DNA of 28,852 nucleotides from Syntrophales bacterium (GTDB taxonomy: Bacteria; Desulfobacterota; Syntrophia; Syntrophales; UBA2210). Shown piece by piece: positions 1 to 8,600 of this stretch; within the stretch, counting starts at the first letter, position 1, and every line of letters begins with the position of its first letter. The stretch is taken from positions 1-28,852 of the forward strand of contig JAUSPK010000196.1 of NCBI GenBank assembly GCA_030655735.1. Direction: 5' to 3'. The notes under the pieces were generated by a model. It did no database searches, had not been told where the DNA came from, and saw only the letters and a list, made by a program, of their open reading frames with translations. A program made the position numbers and the translations under genes.

Positions 1-1198
1 GTTCCTTGCCCGCCGCCCCTATCGTGTCGATATTCTTCGCCCGTGCCTCTTCAGACATCTTGACCGGTATGATCATGAAGAGCGTCCGGGCCATGATCTC
101 TTCGGCGTGGGGGATGTCCTCCACACGGTACTCGACCTTTCCCTTATACATCGGGTTGGTGAAGGGGAACTTTTTTGAATTGGCGGTTGCCCGCGCGATC
201 AGGTGTTCCCACCTCGGGGCGTAGTGCCACGTGTTGTCGCGATAGTATACCGTGCCCACACCCTTTGCGGCGAGGAGCTTCTGGAAGCGTTTCGCGGCCT
301 TCTCATCCGGAAGATTGAAACCCAGGAACGTCGCGGTATCACCGTCGGGATCGAACAGTTTTCTGAAGCCGATTCCGCTCACCGCGCTCAGGGCATCCTT
401 CAGGGCGGCCTTGTTCTTGCGCTGCTCGGCGACGATGTAGTCCAGTTTTCTGAGCTGGGCCAGGCCGACCGCGCCCTGGAATTCATTCATGCGGAAGTTG
501 AAGCCGAGGAAGGATCGCCCTTCGTCGCCTCTCCCCACGTTGGGGTTGTGGTCGTGACCGTGATCATGGTACCAGTCGGACCGGTCGTAGAGGGCCTTGC
601 TGTTTGTCAGGACCATACCCCCCTCGCCGGTGGTCATGGTCTTGTAGTAGTCGAAGCTCAGGATTCCCATGTCGCCCAGTGTCCCCAGCATCTTCCCCTG
701 GTAACTGCCGCCGCAGGCCTGCGCGTTGTCCTCGAGGACGAGGAGGTTGTGTTTTTTAGCGACCTCGATGATTTTGTCAATTCGCGCCGCCGCCCCGCAC
801 ATGTGGACGGGGATCACGCATTTTGTGGAGGGGGTTATCTTTGCCTCCATATCGTCGGGATCGAGGTTCAGCGAATCATCGATGTCCGTCATGATCGGGA
901 TGGCACCTACCTCCAACACCGCCTCATAGGTGGCGATAAAGTCGAACGCGGGGACAAGGACCTCGTCCCCCGGTCCCACATCCAGGGCAGTCAGGGCAAC
1001 CTTAAGGGCCGCGGATCCTGATGTCACGCCTAGTGTATAGCCGACGCCCAGATACTCGGCGAACGCCTCTTCAAACTGTCTGACCTTGAAGACCCCCTTG
1101 CGTTCTTCATCAAAGCCGTATCGCATGAAGACACCCGTCTCCAGGATGTCCATTACTTCCTTTTTCTCTTCTTTCCCTATCAGTTCATTGCCTGCCAT
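1..1198 (-). CDS. KdnA-like PLP-dependent sugar aminotransferase (DegT/DnrJ/EryC1/StrS family), 3' end beyond window
   Basis: The gene reads leftward from an ATG at 1198 (AAGGGA about 9 bases upstream) and is open for 399 codons to the window edge, so only the last few residues and stop are missing. Visible DegT-family features are SGSAAL at residues 60-65 (phosphate binding), ED at 156-157 (pyridine nitrogen contact) and Lys186 in SFDYYKTMTTGEGG (PLP lysine). The start (ELIGKEEKKEV, then RYGFD) and the His/Asp-rich stretch YHDHGHDHN near 213, followed by GFNFRMNEFQ and LAQLRKLD, look from memory like Shewanella KdnA, which transfers an amino group from glutamate to 8-oxo-Kdo to make 8-amino-Kdo for lipopolysaccharide. 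The next gene upstream is an iron-type alcohol dehydrogenase, the same fold class as the partner oxidase KdnB. The family call is firm. The KdnA assignment is inference; another nucleotide-sugar or octulosonate aminotransferase is possible. Confidence 0.85.
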   Translation of the reverse strand, partial: MAGNELIGKEEKKEVMDILETGVFMRYGFDEERKGVFKVRQFEEAFAEYLGVGYTLGVTSGSAALKVALTALDVGPGDEVLVPAFDFIATYEAVLEVGAIPIMTDIDDSLNLDPDDMEAKITPSTKCVIPVHMCGAAARIDKIIEVAKKHNLLVLEDNAQACGGSYQGKMLGTLGDMGILSFDYYKTMTTGEGGMVLTNSKALYDRSDWYHDHGHDHNPNVGRGDEGRSFLGFNFRMNEFQGAVGLAQLRKLDYIVAEQRKNKAALKDALSAVSGIGFRKLFDPDGDTATFLGFNLPDEKAAKRFQKLLAAKGVGTVYYRDNTWHYAPRWEHLIARATANSKKFPFTNPMYKGKVEYRVEDIPHAEEIMARTLFMIIPVKMSEEARAKNIDTIGAAGKE

Positions 1199-1273
1199 GG
1201 TGTGCTGTTCCCTTCGGTTGTGTATTTTAGGTTCCTTGTGGGTTTTTAGCCTTTCACTCGGCCCCTATGACTC

Positions 1274-1333
1274 CTCGACTCCTTGAACCCATCTTTATGG
1301 TCTTTCTTCTTTATTACTCGACCCCTTGAACCC
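1274..1333. repeat. Short direct repeats, CTCGA(C/A)-CCCTTGAACCC type
   Basis: In the 155-base gap between the aminotransferase and the dehydrogenase, CTCGACTCCTTGAACCC (1274-1290) and CTCGACCCCTTGAACCC (1317-1333) differ at one base and start 43 bases apart. A shorter relative, CTCGAACCC, lies at 1341-1349. No protein-coding or terminator signature is visible. The role is unknown; it may be a fragment of an intergenic repeat family. Confidence 0.6.
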
Positions 1334-1353
1334 TTGGTCCCTCGAACCCTTTT

Positions 1354-2511
1354 TCAGTACGCGTCGTTGTATATATCGATGGCGTCTTTTTCGGTGACCT
1401 TTCGAGGATTGTTCGCCAGCGGCCTGGCCACTGTCATGGCGGCCTTTGCCAATTTCGGGAAGTCTTCCTCCGCTATGCCCAGCGTCTCCAGTGTATCGTA
1501 GATCCCGCAGTCATCGATCAGGTCTTCTACCGCGCCGACGGCCATTCCCGCGGCCTCGTTCAGGGAGAGGTCATCGGTGGGAACGCCCATTACCTCGGCG
1601 ATTACGGCAAACTTTTCCAGCGCCCCCGGAAGGTTGAAGTTCATGACCGCCGGAAGGAGGATCGTGTTCGCCAGACCGTGGGGAATTCCATACATGCCCC
1701 CCAGCGGGTAGGAGAGGGAGTGCACGGCGGTGACCCCGGCGTTGGCCAGTCCCAGACCGGCGTACAGGCTTCCGAGGAGCATCTGCCCCCGCGCCTCCAG
1801 ATCTGCACCGTTGTGGACGCAGGCCCGCAGGTTCGAGGAGATAAGGTCGATCGCCTCCAGCGAAACCATCTCGCTCATGGGGCTTGCCGTGATCGATGTA
1901 TATGATTCGATGGCGTGACACAGGGCGTCAACCCCGGTGGTCGCCGTTACGTGTGACGGGATGCTTAAGGTAAGTTCCGGATCGAGCAGGGCAATGTCAG
2001 GATAGAGATACGGGCTGTTCATCCCCTCCTTCTTGTTCAGGTCCTTGCGTATGAAGACGGAGGTGAAGGTGACTTCGCTCCCCGTTCCGGCGGTTGTCGG
2101 TACCATGATGGTAGGGAATCCCGGCCCGGGGACATTGCCCAGGCCCAGGTAGTCTTTGGCCTTTCCCTTGTTAGCGGCGATAACCGCCACGGCCTTTGCC
2201 ACGTCCATGGTGCTCCCGCCGCCGATTCCCACGACGATATCGCACTTTCCGGTGGTGGCCGCCTTCGCGCCTTCATCGGCCAGTTCCAGGGGGGGTTCCC
2301 CTTCCACCTTATCAAAGATGACGATGTCCATTCCGGCCTTTTTGAAATAGTCGGTCACCCTCTTCTTCAGCCCCGCGGCCGAGAGGTTTTTGTCGAGGAC
2401 GATCAGCGGCTTGCTGCCGCCCAGTGTTCCTATCTGCTCGGCCAGCTGTTCGAATGCCCCGTTGCCAAACACTATCTTGCCCGCACCGGTAAAAGAAAAT
2501 ATCGTATTCAT
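1354..2511 (-). CDS. Iron-type (group III) alcohol dehydrogenase, candidate KdnB-like Kdo 8-oxidase
   Basis: A 385-residue protein of the Fe-dependent alcohol dehydrogenase family. It has the dinucleotide-binding motif GGGSTMD at residues 97-103, PTTAGTGSE near 138-146, and the metal ligands Asp195, His199, His264 and His278 (TGVDALCHAIESY and HSLSYPLGGMYGIPHG). The ATG at 2511 is preferred to the one at 2526 because GGAAGGA lies 6 bases before it, while the outer ATG is preceded only by A/T-rich sequence. Family members reduce aldehydes or oxidise alcohols with NAD(P). Because the next gene is a KdnA-like aminotransferase, the likely job is oxidising C8 of Kdo to the aldehyde that the aminotransferase accepts. 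That is inference; an ordinary lactaldehyde or propanediol-type dehydrogenase would show the same motifs. Confidence 0.9.
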   Translation of the reverse strand: MNTIFSFTGAGKIVFGNGAFEQLAEQIGTLGGSKPLIVLDKNLSAAGLKKRVTDYFKKAGMDIVIFDKVEGEPPLELADEGAKAATTGKCDIVVGIGGGSTMDVAKAVAVIAANKGKAKDYLGLGNVPGPGFPTIMVPTTAGTGSEVTFTSVFIRKDLNKKEGMNSPYLYPDIALLDPELTLSIPSHVTATTGVDALCHAIESYTSITASPMSEMVSLEAIDLISSNLRACVHNGADLEARGQMLLGSLYAGLGLANAGVTAVHSLSYPLGGMYGIPHGLANTILLPAVMNFNLPGALEKFAVIAEVMGVPTDDLSLNEAAGMAVGAVEDLIDDCGIYDTLETLGIAEEDFPKLAKAAMTVARPLANNPRKVTEKDAIDIYNDAY

Positions 2512-2553
2512 GTCGAATCCTTCCATGGTATTTATTAAAAATTTGTAATCTCA

Positions 2554-2651
2554 TCATTTCGAGAGGAGCGTTAGTAAAGAGCTATAGCCCCCGTCAGTGG
2601 AAACCCTTAGCGATATAAACCTGTTAAGATTTCTCTCTTCGGTCGAAATGA
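2554..2651. repeat. 98-bp inverted-repeat-ended element (TCATTTCGA family)
   Basis: Starts with TCATTTCGA (2554-2562) and ends with its perfect reverse complement TCGAAATGA (2643-2651). It lies just upstream of the dehydrogenase gene and contains no gene. A partial relative sits at 13629-13671, sharing TCATTTCGA and GAGCTATAG at nearly the same spacing (25 and 24 bases). This looks like a non-autonomous dispersed repeat; whether it is mobile or regulatory cannot be told. Confidence 0.6.
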
Positions 2652-2700
2652 CAAACAGTGATAATTATTCAAAACTATCTTGTTGTACGCAGAAGCTCGC

Positions 2701-2729
2701 CTGACCGGCCGATAATGCCGGCCGATCAG
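2701..2729. other. Strong hairpin in intergenic gap
   Basis: Arms CTGACCGGCCG (2701-2711) and CGGCCGATCAG (2719-2729) pair with one mismatch around a 7-base loop. It lies between two repeat elements, downstream of the PEP-synthase-like gene and upstream of the dehydrogenase. There is no U-tract on the minus strand after it, so it is not a typical intrinsic terminator. It could be a protein-binding palindrome or an RNA structural element. Confidence 0.4.
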
Positions 2730-2782
2730 ACGTCCCCTTATACCATGCTCTTTTTCTGTTTCCTATTACAATTTGATAACCC

Positions 2783-2973
2783 CGTAAAAAGTCCAAAATC
2801 TCCTCCCCCTTGATGGGGGAGGGTGAGGGTGGGGGTGAAAAGTAGCTGTATTTCGGAGAGTATTTGCCCCCTCCCCTTGCCCCCTCCTGCCTCCCCCAGC
2901 AAGGGGGGGAGGGTAATAGGAGGAAAGTTATTATAGCCCTCCCACCAGGGGAGGGGAAATCTGACTTTTTACG
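2783..2973. repeat. 191-bp MITE-like element, copy 1
   Basis: Bounded by the perfect 11-bp inverted ends CGTAAAAAGTC (2783-2793) and GACTTTTTACG (2963-2973). The interior is a run of C- and G-rich hairpins (CCTCCCCC-ttgat-GGGGGAGG at 2802-2822; further ones near 2890-2910 and 2939-2955). A second copy at 11531-11722 keeps the same order of blocks, including GGGTAATAGGAGGAAA and TTATAGCCCTCCC. The element ends 11 bases after the stop of the PEP-synthase-like gene, so its stems could also protect or end that transcript. No open frame of its own. Confidence 0.8.
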
Positions 2974-2984
2974 AATGCATCAAT

Positions 2985-5579
2985 TTATGATTGGGAAAAG
3001 CAGATTACGCGTTGCGATATGATGTCCGCCACCAGCTGCATCTCATCTTCCCCGAAGTCGCAGACCGTGACGATATCCTGATAGGCGCCGGAATCAAGGA
3101 CAAGCTCCGTGAGGATATTGGGAAGGGTGTCCAGAATCTCTTTATTGAAGGTGACTTCTTTCTCGTCCGGGAAGAGGGCGAGGTAGAAGATGCTCATTTC
3201 CACGAGGTCCAGGAAAAAATGGGAACCGAAGGAAAGCTCCGGCATGAGGTTGCCGTGAACGTACGCCACCTCTCCCAGTGCCGTGATGTTGTTTATCTCC
3301 GAGAAGTTAACCGGTACCCCCAGTGACGGAGTTGTTGATCCCCATCTCCCCGGGCCCAGCAGCATCACGGGGAAGTCTTTTTTGCTGGTGATCAGTCGGT
3401 TCAATCTCCCGACCAGGCGTGCTATTTCGTACTTCTCCTGGAGGGGAAGATCACTGTATCCCGGAGGATCGATGTAGATAATGCGCTTGATATTCTGGGA
3501 GATACTGCCGCCGATAAAGTTCCCCGCTGATCTGAAGAAGGTCTGCTTCGGCTTGATATTACGGGGGAATTCAACGATCTTTTCTTCTCCGATGGTCTGA
3601 AGGGGCCGGCACTGCAGCAGGTTGATCTCGAACGTGTCATCCTTCGTGAAATTGACGGTAAACTCTATGTCCACCGGATAATTGTACACGATCTCCAGCT
3701 TTTTGAGCATCGCATGCATCACCCCGGCAAAGGGGGTTTTGGAGAGCAGGTCATCGAAGGTGATGATCCACGCCTCCTGCTCCGTGAGGCCCAGATCTTT
3801 CATCTCCCGGGCCATCTCATGGTCCCTGACGGCTATACGATCCATCCGCAGGTCCAGCTTCTCGCCCATCAGCTTGCGCAGTTCGACGGTTTCGATGGAG
3901 TTTGACCCTATGTCGAGCAGGTCGACATCCCTCTGGGAAAATTTTCTGGAATCATCCATCCCCGCGTACGGTTTCAGAAGGGGTAGATCCAGGGCCGCGA
4001 TCCTCGGATAATCTCCCTCCACGCGATTGACCGCCCGCGTCCCGAGTCCGAAGACCAGACGGAGCAGACCGGCCTGCGGGTCCATCTCCTTTTTCCAGAC
4101 GAAGGTGTTGTAGGAGAGGCCGACCCCGGCTATATCCGGGAAGAAGTAGTCCCCGTGACGATTTCCGGAGACCCGCTGGACCAGGAGCGCCATCTGCTCA
4201 TCCGCGTGTTGCAGGCCTTTCTGAAGGCGGTAGCTGAGCGCGTTTTCGTTCAGCGTGCTGGCATACACCCTCCTGACGGCCTCTGCGAACTGGGCAAGGC
4301 GTTCTTCGGGAGTGCCCTGGTTTACACAAAAGCAACTCTCGTACTTGCCGGCGAAGGCGTTCCCGAATGCGTCCTCGAGAAGGCTGCTGGAGCGGACGAT
4401 GAAGGATGATTGCCCGAAATATTCTATGATCTCGAGGAACTGTTCCCGTATCTCTTCCGGGAGGGTTCCTGTCCGTATCTTTTCTCCCAGGGCCTTGGCC
4501 GCCTCAAAATATTTTTCTCCCGCCTTCTGCTGTTCCATGAGCGGCTTCCACCAGCCGTTCTGAACCAGATAGGTGTAAAAGACGTCCGAGCCGATGTAGA
4601 AGGAATCGTGGGGTTCCAGTTGCGCCTTCCAGTCGAAAGACTTGTCATTGAGGAGGATCTTTCGGGCAAGGAGCATTCCTGTGGTCTTTCCACCGACAAA
4701 GCCCGTCCCGATAAGCCTGTTCTTGATGCTCAGCATGTCCTCAAGAGAAAAATGGTCCTTCACGAGGATCGACATCCGCGGGTCCCGGGTGATCATGATG
4801 CTGCACAGTTTGTCCACCATCTCCTGCCGCGCCTCCGACTCCCAGGGTTTCTCCAGGAGTTCTTCTGCCTGCAGAAACAGGAGATCCCAGTAATCGAGAT
4901 TTCTCTTGGCCCGGTCCTTCGCGCTCCGGGACATGATGTGGGAGATCTCGGCGGCATCTGTGCTGTCGGTGAGGGGGACAAAGCGTTTCCCCTCGCGGAT
5001 GTGCGTCATAAACATGGTGGTGGAATAGCGTTTCCATACCTTCAGGGGATGGACATACAGGGTTCCACCGTCGGTATAGAGATCCAGAAAGAGCTGCGTC
5101 GTTTCGCGGATTCGGGCATTTGTCTGGAAGGAATGGCTGTCTCTGAGAATCGCGAAGTATGCCACGGTGTTCAGCTCGAACAGATAGGGGCATGAACTCA
5201 TGAAAAAGTTCGCTATCATAAGATCGCTGGCCCATACCGACAAAAGATCGGAGAGACAGTCGAAGACATAGAATGCCCCTTCCCCTTCCCGTGTAACGAT
5301 GCTGTAAACCTCTGTGAAGAAGGATTCGAATCCGCTGCTGGTATCCAGTTTCCGGACCAGTATGTCGGGGTGTTGCTCAAGGATCGGCGGTCTGTCGGAA
5401 AAGCGCATATAGACGACCTTCCTCTTGTCCTGGAGTGCCTGCTGTACGAACAGTCGGGCACAGGTCTCATAATCCTTTATGTCGTTGACACGCCATACAA
5501 CATTATCCCCGAGGCGCAGATAATCTATTATCTCGTCGAGGCCTTCAAACCCGGTACTGATCTTTTCCAATGACTCCAT
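2985..5579 (-). CDS. PEP-synthase-type nucleotide-binding protein fused to a degenerate RecA/KaiC-like domain
   Basis: Residues 1 to about 215 resemble a KaiC/RAD55-like fold (ISTGFEGLDEIIDYL start, YVFDCLSDLL as a Walker-B-like strand), but the place of the P-loop reads GDNVVWRVND, without GxxxxGK(S/T). From about 290 comes a PEP synthase/PPDK N-terminal ATP-grasp domain: GFVGGKTTGM, then VRSSSLLEDAFGNAFAGKYES at about 395-415, FGLGTRAVNRVEGDYPRI at about 510-527, and DIEFTVNF followed by LLQCRPL. The C-terminal part has GPGRWGSTTPSLGVPVNF. The phosphohistidine swivel domain and PEP-binding barrel are absent, so it cannot run the full PEP synthase reaction. The ATG at 5579 (AAAGGG 8 bases upstream) is preferred; an in-frame GTG at 5612 is the alternative. 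It follows carB by 56 bases and may belong to that operon. Function unknown; a nucleotide-sensing or phosphotransfer role is a guess. Confidence 0.85.
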   Translation of the reverse strand: MESLEKISTGFEGLDEIIDYLRLGDNVVWRVNDIKDYETCARLFVQQALQDKRKVVYMRFSDRPPILEQHPDILVRKLDTSSGFESFFTEVYSIVTREGEGAFYVFDCLSDLLSVWASDLMIANFFMSSCPYLFELNTVAYFAILRDSHSFQTNARIRETTQLFLDLYTDGGTLYVHPLKVWKRYSTTMFMTHIREGKRFVPLTDSTDAAEISHIMSRSAKDRAKRNLDYWDLLFLQAEELLEKPWESEARQEMVDKLCSIMITRDPRMSILVKDHFSLEDMLSIKNRLIGTGFVGGKTTGMLLARKILLNDKSFDWKAQLEPHDSFYIGSDVFYTYLVQNGWWKPLMEQQKAGEKYFEAAKALGEKIRTGTLPEEIREQFLEIIEYFGQSSFIVRSSSLLEDAFGNAFAGKYESCFCVNQGTPEERLAQFAEAVRRVYASTLNENALSYRLQKGLQHADEQMALLVQRVSGNRHGDYFFPDIAGVGLSYNTFVWKKEMDPQAGLLRLVFGLGTRAVNRVEGDYPRIAALDLPLLKPYAGMDDSRKFSQRDVDLLDIGSNSIETVELRKLMGEKLDLRMDRIAVRDHEMAREMKDLGLTEQEAWIITFDDLLSKTPFAGVMHAMLKKLEIVYNYPVDIEFTVNFTKDDTFEINLLQCRPLQTIGEEKIVEFPRNIKPKQTFFRSAGNFIGGSISQNIKRIIYIDPPGYSDLPLQEKYEIARLVGRLNRLITSKKDFPVMLLGPGRWGSTTPSLGVPVNFSEINNITALGEVAYVHGNLMPELSFGSHFFLDLVEMSIFYLALFPDEKEVTFNKEILDTLPNILTELVLDSGAYQDIVTVCDFGEDEMQLVADIISQRVICFSQS

Positions 5580-5635
5580 GGTAAAAACCCTTTCTTCAAT
5601 ATGATACAACACGTTCGCCCTTCGAAGGGAAGGCG

Positions 5636-8600
5636 TTACGTGGAATAGATTTCCTGGAGGGACCGTATGGCGAAGGAGCCCCTCCGCATTGCCTGTATCC
5701 CTCCGATCACGGCCACGGCTCCGGAGATCGTGGTCACGACGGGTATGCCGTGAGAGACCGCGGCGTTCCGGATCATCACCTCATCGCGCCTCGGTTTCGG
5801 CCCGCTCGGTGTATTGATCAGGAGCCCGATGTCCTTATTCTTGATGTAATCCAAGAGGTTCGGCCTTCCCTCGTCTATCCGTGTAAGCCTTGTCACGGGG
5901 ATGTTATGTTCCATCAGAGCCTGCGCCGTGCCGGGTGTTGACAGGATCTCAAACCCCATATCAGAAAACTGCTTTCCGATATTAATGATGTCCCCTTTGT
6001 CGTAATCCTTGACGCTTATAAATACCTTCCCCGAGAGGGGGAGTGTCTGTTTGGCGGCTATCTGGCTTTTCGCGAAGGCCACCCCCAGGTCGGCGTCGAT
6101 GCCCATGACCTCGCCGGTGGATTTCATCTCGGGGCCGAGGAGGATGTCCCCTCCCAGGAAGCGGTTGAAGGGGAGGACGGATTCCTTGACCGAGACATAT
6201 CCCGGCTCCGGATCCGCGGTGATCCCCTGCTCTTTGAGCGTCTGGCCCGCCATGATCCGGGTTGCAACCTTTGCCAGGGGCACTCCGGTTGCCTTCGATA
6301 TGAAGGGCACGGTTCGTGACGCCCGGGGGTTGACCTCCAGGATATAGATATCGGTACCTTTGACCGCGTACTGGATATTGAGAAGGCCCCGCACATTAAG
6401 TTCAAGTGCCATACGCCGGGTCTTGTCCTTGATTTCGGAGATGATCGCCGGGTCCAGGGAATAGGTGGGGAGTACCATGGCGCTGTCTCCCGAATGAATA
6501 CCCGCGTGTTCTATGTGTTCCATGACGCCGCCGATCACGACATCAACGCCGTCGGAGACGGCATCGACATCCACCTCGATCGCGTCCTCGAGAAATTTGT
6601 CGATCAGTATGGGATGGCCGGGGGATGCCAGGAAGGCCTCTCTGGCAAAGCCTTCCAGGTCTGCATGGCTCCACACGACCACCATGGCCCTGCCTCCCAG
6701 GACGTAGGACGGCCGTATGAGGACGGGATACCCTATCCTCTCCACGATCCGCTCCACCTCTTCGAATGAGACGGCCGTGTCGCTCTCCGGCTGTCTGATA
6801 TCCAGTTTGTCCGCCATCTCCTTGAAGAGCTTGCGGTCCTCCGCGCGGTCTATGGCCTCCGGGGATGTACCCAGTATCTTCACCCCGTGGTGCGCGAGGG
6901 GAATGGCAAGATTGAGGGGGGTCTGCCCCCCCAGCTGGACGATTACCCCATCCGGCTTCTCCGTCTCCACGATGTTCAGGACGTCTTCCAGTGTCAGGGG
7001 TTCGAAGTAGAGCCGGTCCGATATGTCGTAATCGGTGGATACGGTTTCCGGGTTGGAATTGACCATGATCGTCTCATACCCCATCTCCCTGAGTGCCATC
7101 GACGCGTGGACGCAGCAGTAGTCAAACTCAATCCCCTGGCCGATGCGGTTGGGGCCTCCCCCGATGATCATGACCTTTTTGGTGTCTCCGCCCCGCCCCT
7201 CGTCTTCCTCTTCGTATGTCGAGTAGTAGTAGGGGGTGGATGCCTCGAATTCCGCGGCGCACGTGTCAACCAGTTTGTAGACCGGCCTGATCCCCTTGCT
7301 CTCACGCAGGGTTCGCGCCTTCGATTCATCGATTCCGATGATATCCCCTATCTGTCGGTCGGAAAATCCCATCTCCTTCGCCGCCCGCAGAGCGGGGGCG
7401 GGGATGTCACCCTTCCCGGCGTATGCCTCGAGGGAGCGTTCCATTTCGACTATTTCCCTGATGTTGTTCAGAAACCAGGGGTCGATGAAGGTGACCTCGG
7501 CGATGCGTTCGACGGACATCCCTTCTTTCAGGGCGACCTTGATATAAAACAGCCTCTCCGGGGTCGGGCGCGCGAGACGCGCCTCCATCTGCTGCATGTC
7601 AACCTTCTGCTCGCAGGCATAGTCAAGGCCGGACAGACCGATTTCCAGACCGCGGAGCCCCTTCTGGAGGGCCTCCTTGAAGGTGCGGCCGATCGCCATC
7701 GTTTCCCCCACCGATTTCATCGATATCGTCAGGGTGTCTTCCACTCCTGGAAATTTTTCAAAGGCAAACCGCGGAATCTTTACGACGCAGTAGTCGATAG
7801 TGGGTTCGAAGGATGCCGGTGTCTTTTGTGTTATATCGTTCGGGATCTCGTCGAGGCTGTAGCCGACTGCAAGCTTGGCCGCGATCTTGGCTATGGGGAA
7901 GCCGGTTGCCTTTGAGGCGAGGGCCGAAGAGCGGGAGACGCGGGGGTTCATCTCTATGACCACGATGCGGCCGGTCCGGGGATGAACCGCGAACTGGATG
8001 TTGGACCCCCCGGTGGCGACCCCTATCTTTCGTATGACCGCGATGGATGCGTTACGCAGATCCTGGTATTCCCTGTCGGTCAGGGTCTGGGCGGGGGCAA
8101 CCGTGATGGAATCTCCCGTATGCACCCCCATGGGGTCGAAGTTCTCTATCGAGCAGATGATAACGACGTTATCCTCCTGGTCGCGCATGACCTCAAGCTC
8201 GAACTCCTTCCAGCCCAGGACGGATTCTTCTATGAGGATCTGGCCGATCCTGCTCTGTTCCATGCCGATCGAGGCGAAGTTTTCGAACTCCTCCGCGTTA
8301 TAGGCAACCGCGCCGCCGGTCCCGCCAAGGGTAAAGCTCGGACGTATAACAAGGGGGAATCCGATCTCGCGGGCTATCTTCCATGCCTCCTCCATCGTGG
8401 TCGACACGGCGCTACGAGGGGTATCCAGCCCGATCTGCGTCATTGCCTCCTTGAATGCGTCTCTATCCTCCGCCCTGTTGATCGCTGCCAGGTCCGCGCC
8501 GATCATCTCCACCTGATACTTGTCGAAAATCCCCCTCTCGGCTGCCTCCACAGCGGTATTCAGGGCGGTCTGTCCGCCTATGGTGGCGAGGACGGCCTGG

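Noticed and set aside
203..1021. 272-codon open frame on the plus strand
   Set aside because: It is the antisense shadow of the aminotransferase gene, whose minus-strand frame shows clear PLP-enzyme motifs throughout.
2701..2729. Intrinsic terminator for the PEP-synthase-like gene
   Set aside because: The stem is strong but no run of U follows it on the minus strand, and it lies more than 250 bases past the stop.
2800..2960. CRISPR-like or tandem repeats in the C/G-rich stretch
   Set aside because: The C-rich and G-rich blocks are hairpin arms of one element, not equal repeats with unique spacers.
6887..7915. 342-codon open frame on the plus strand
   Set aside because: It lies wholly opposite carB, which is intact and full length; the plus-strand product has no recognisable motif.
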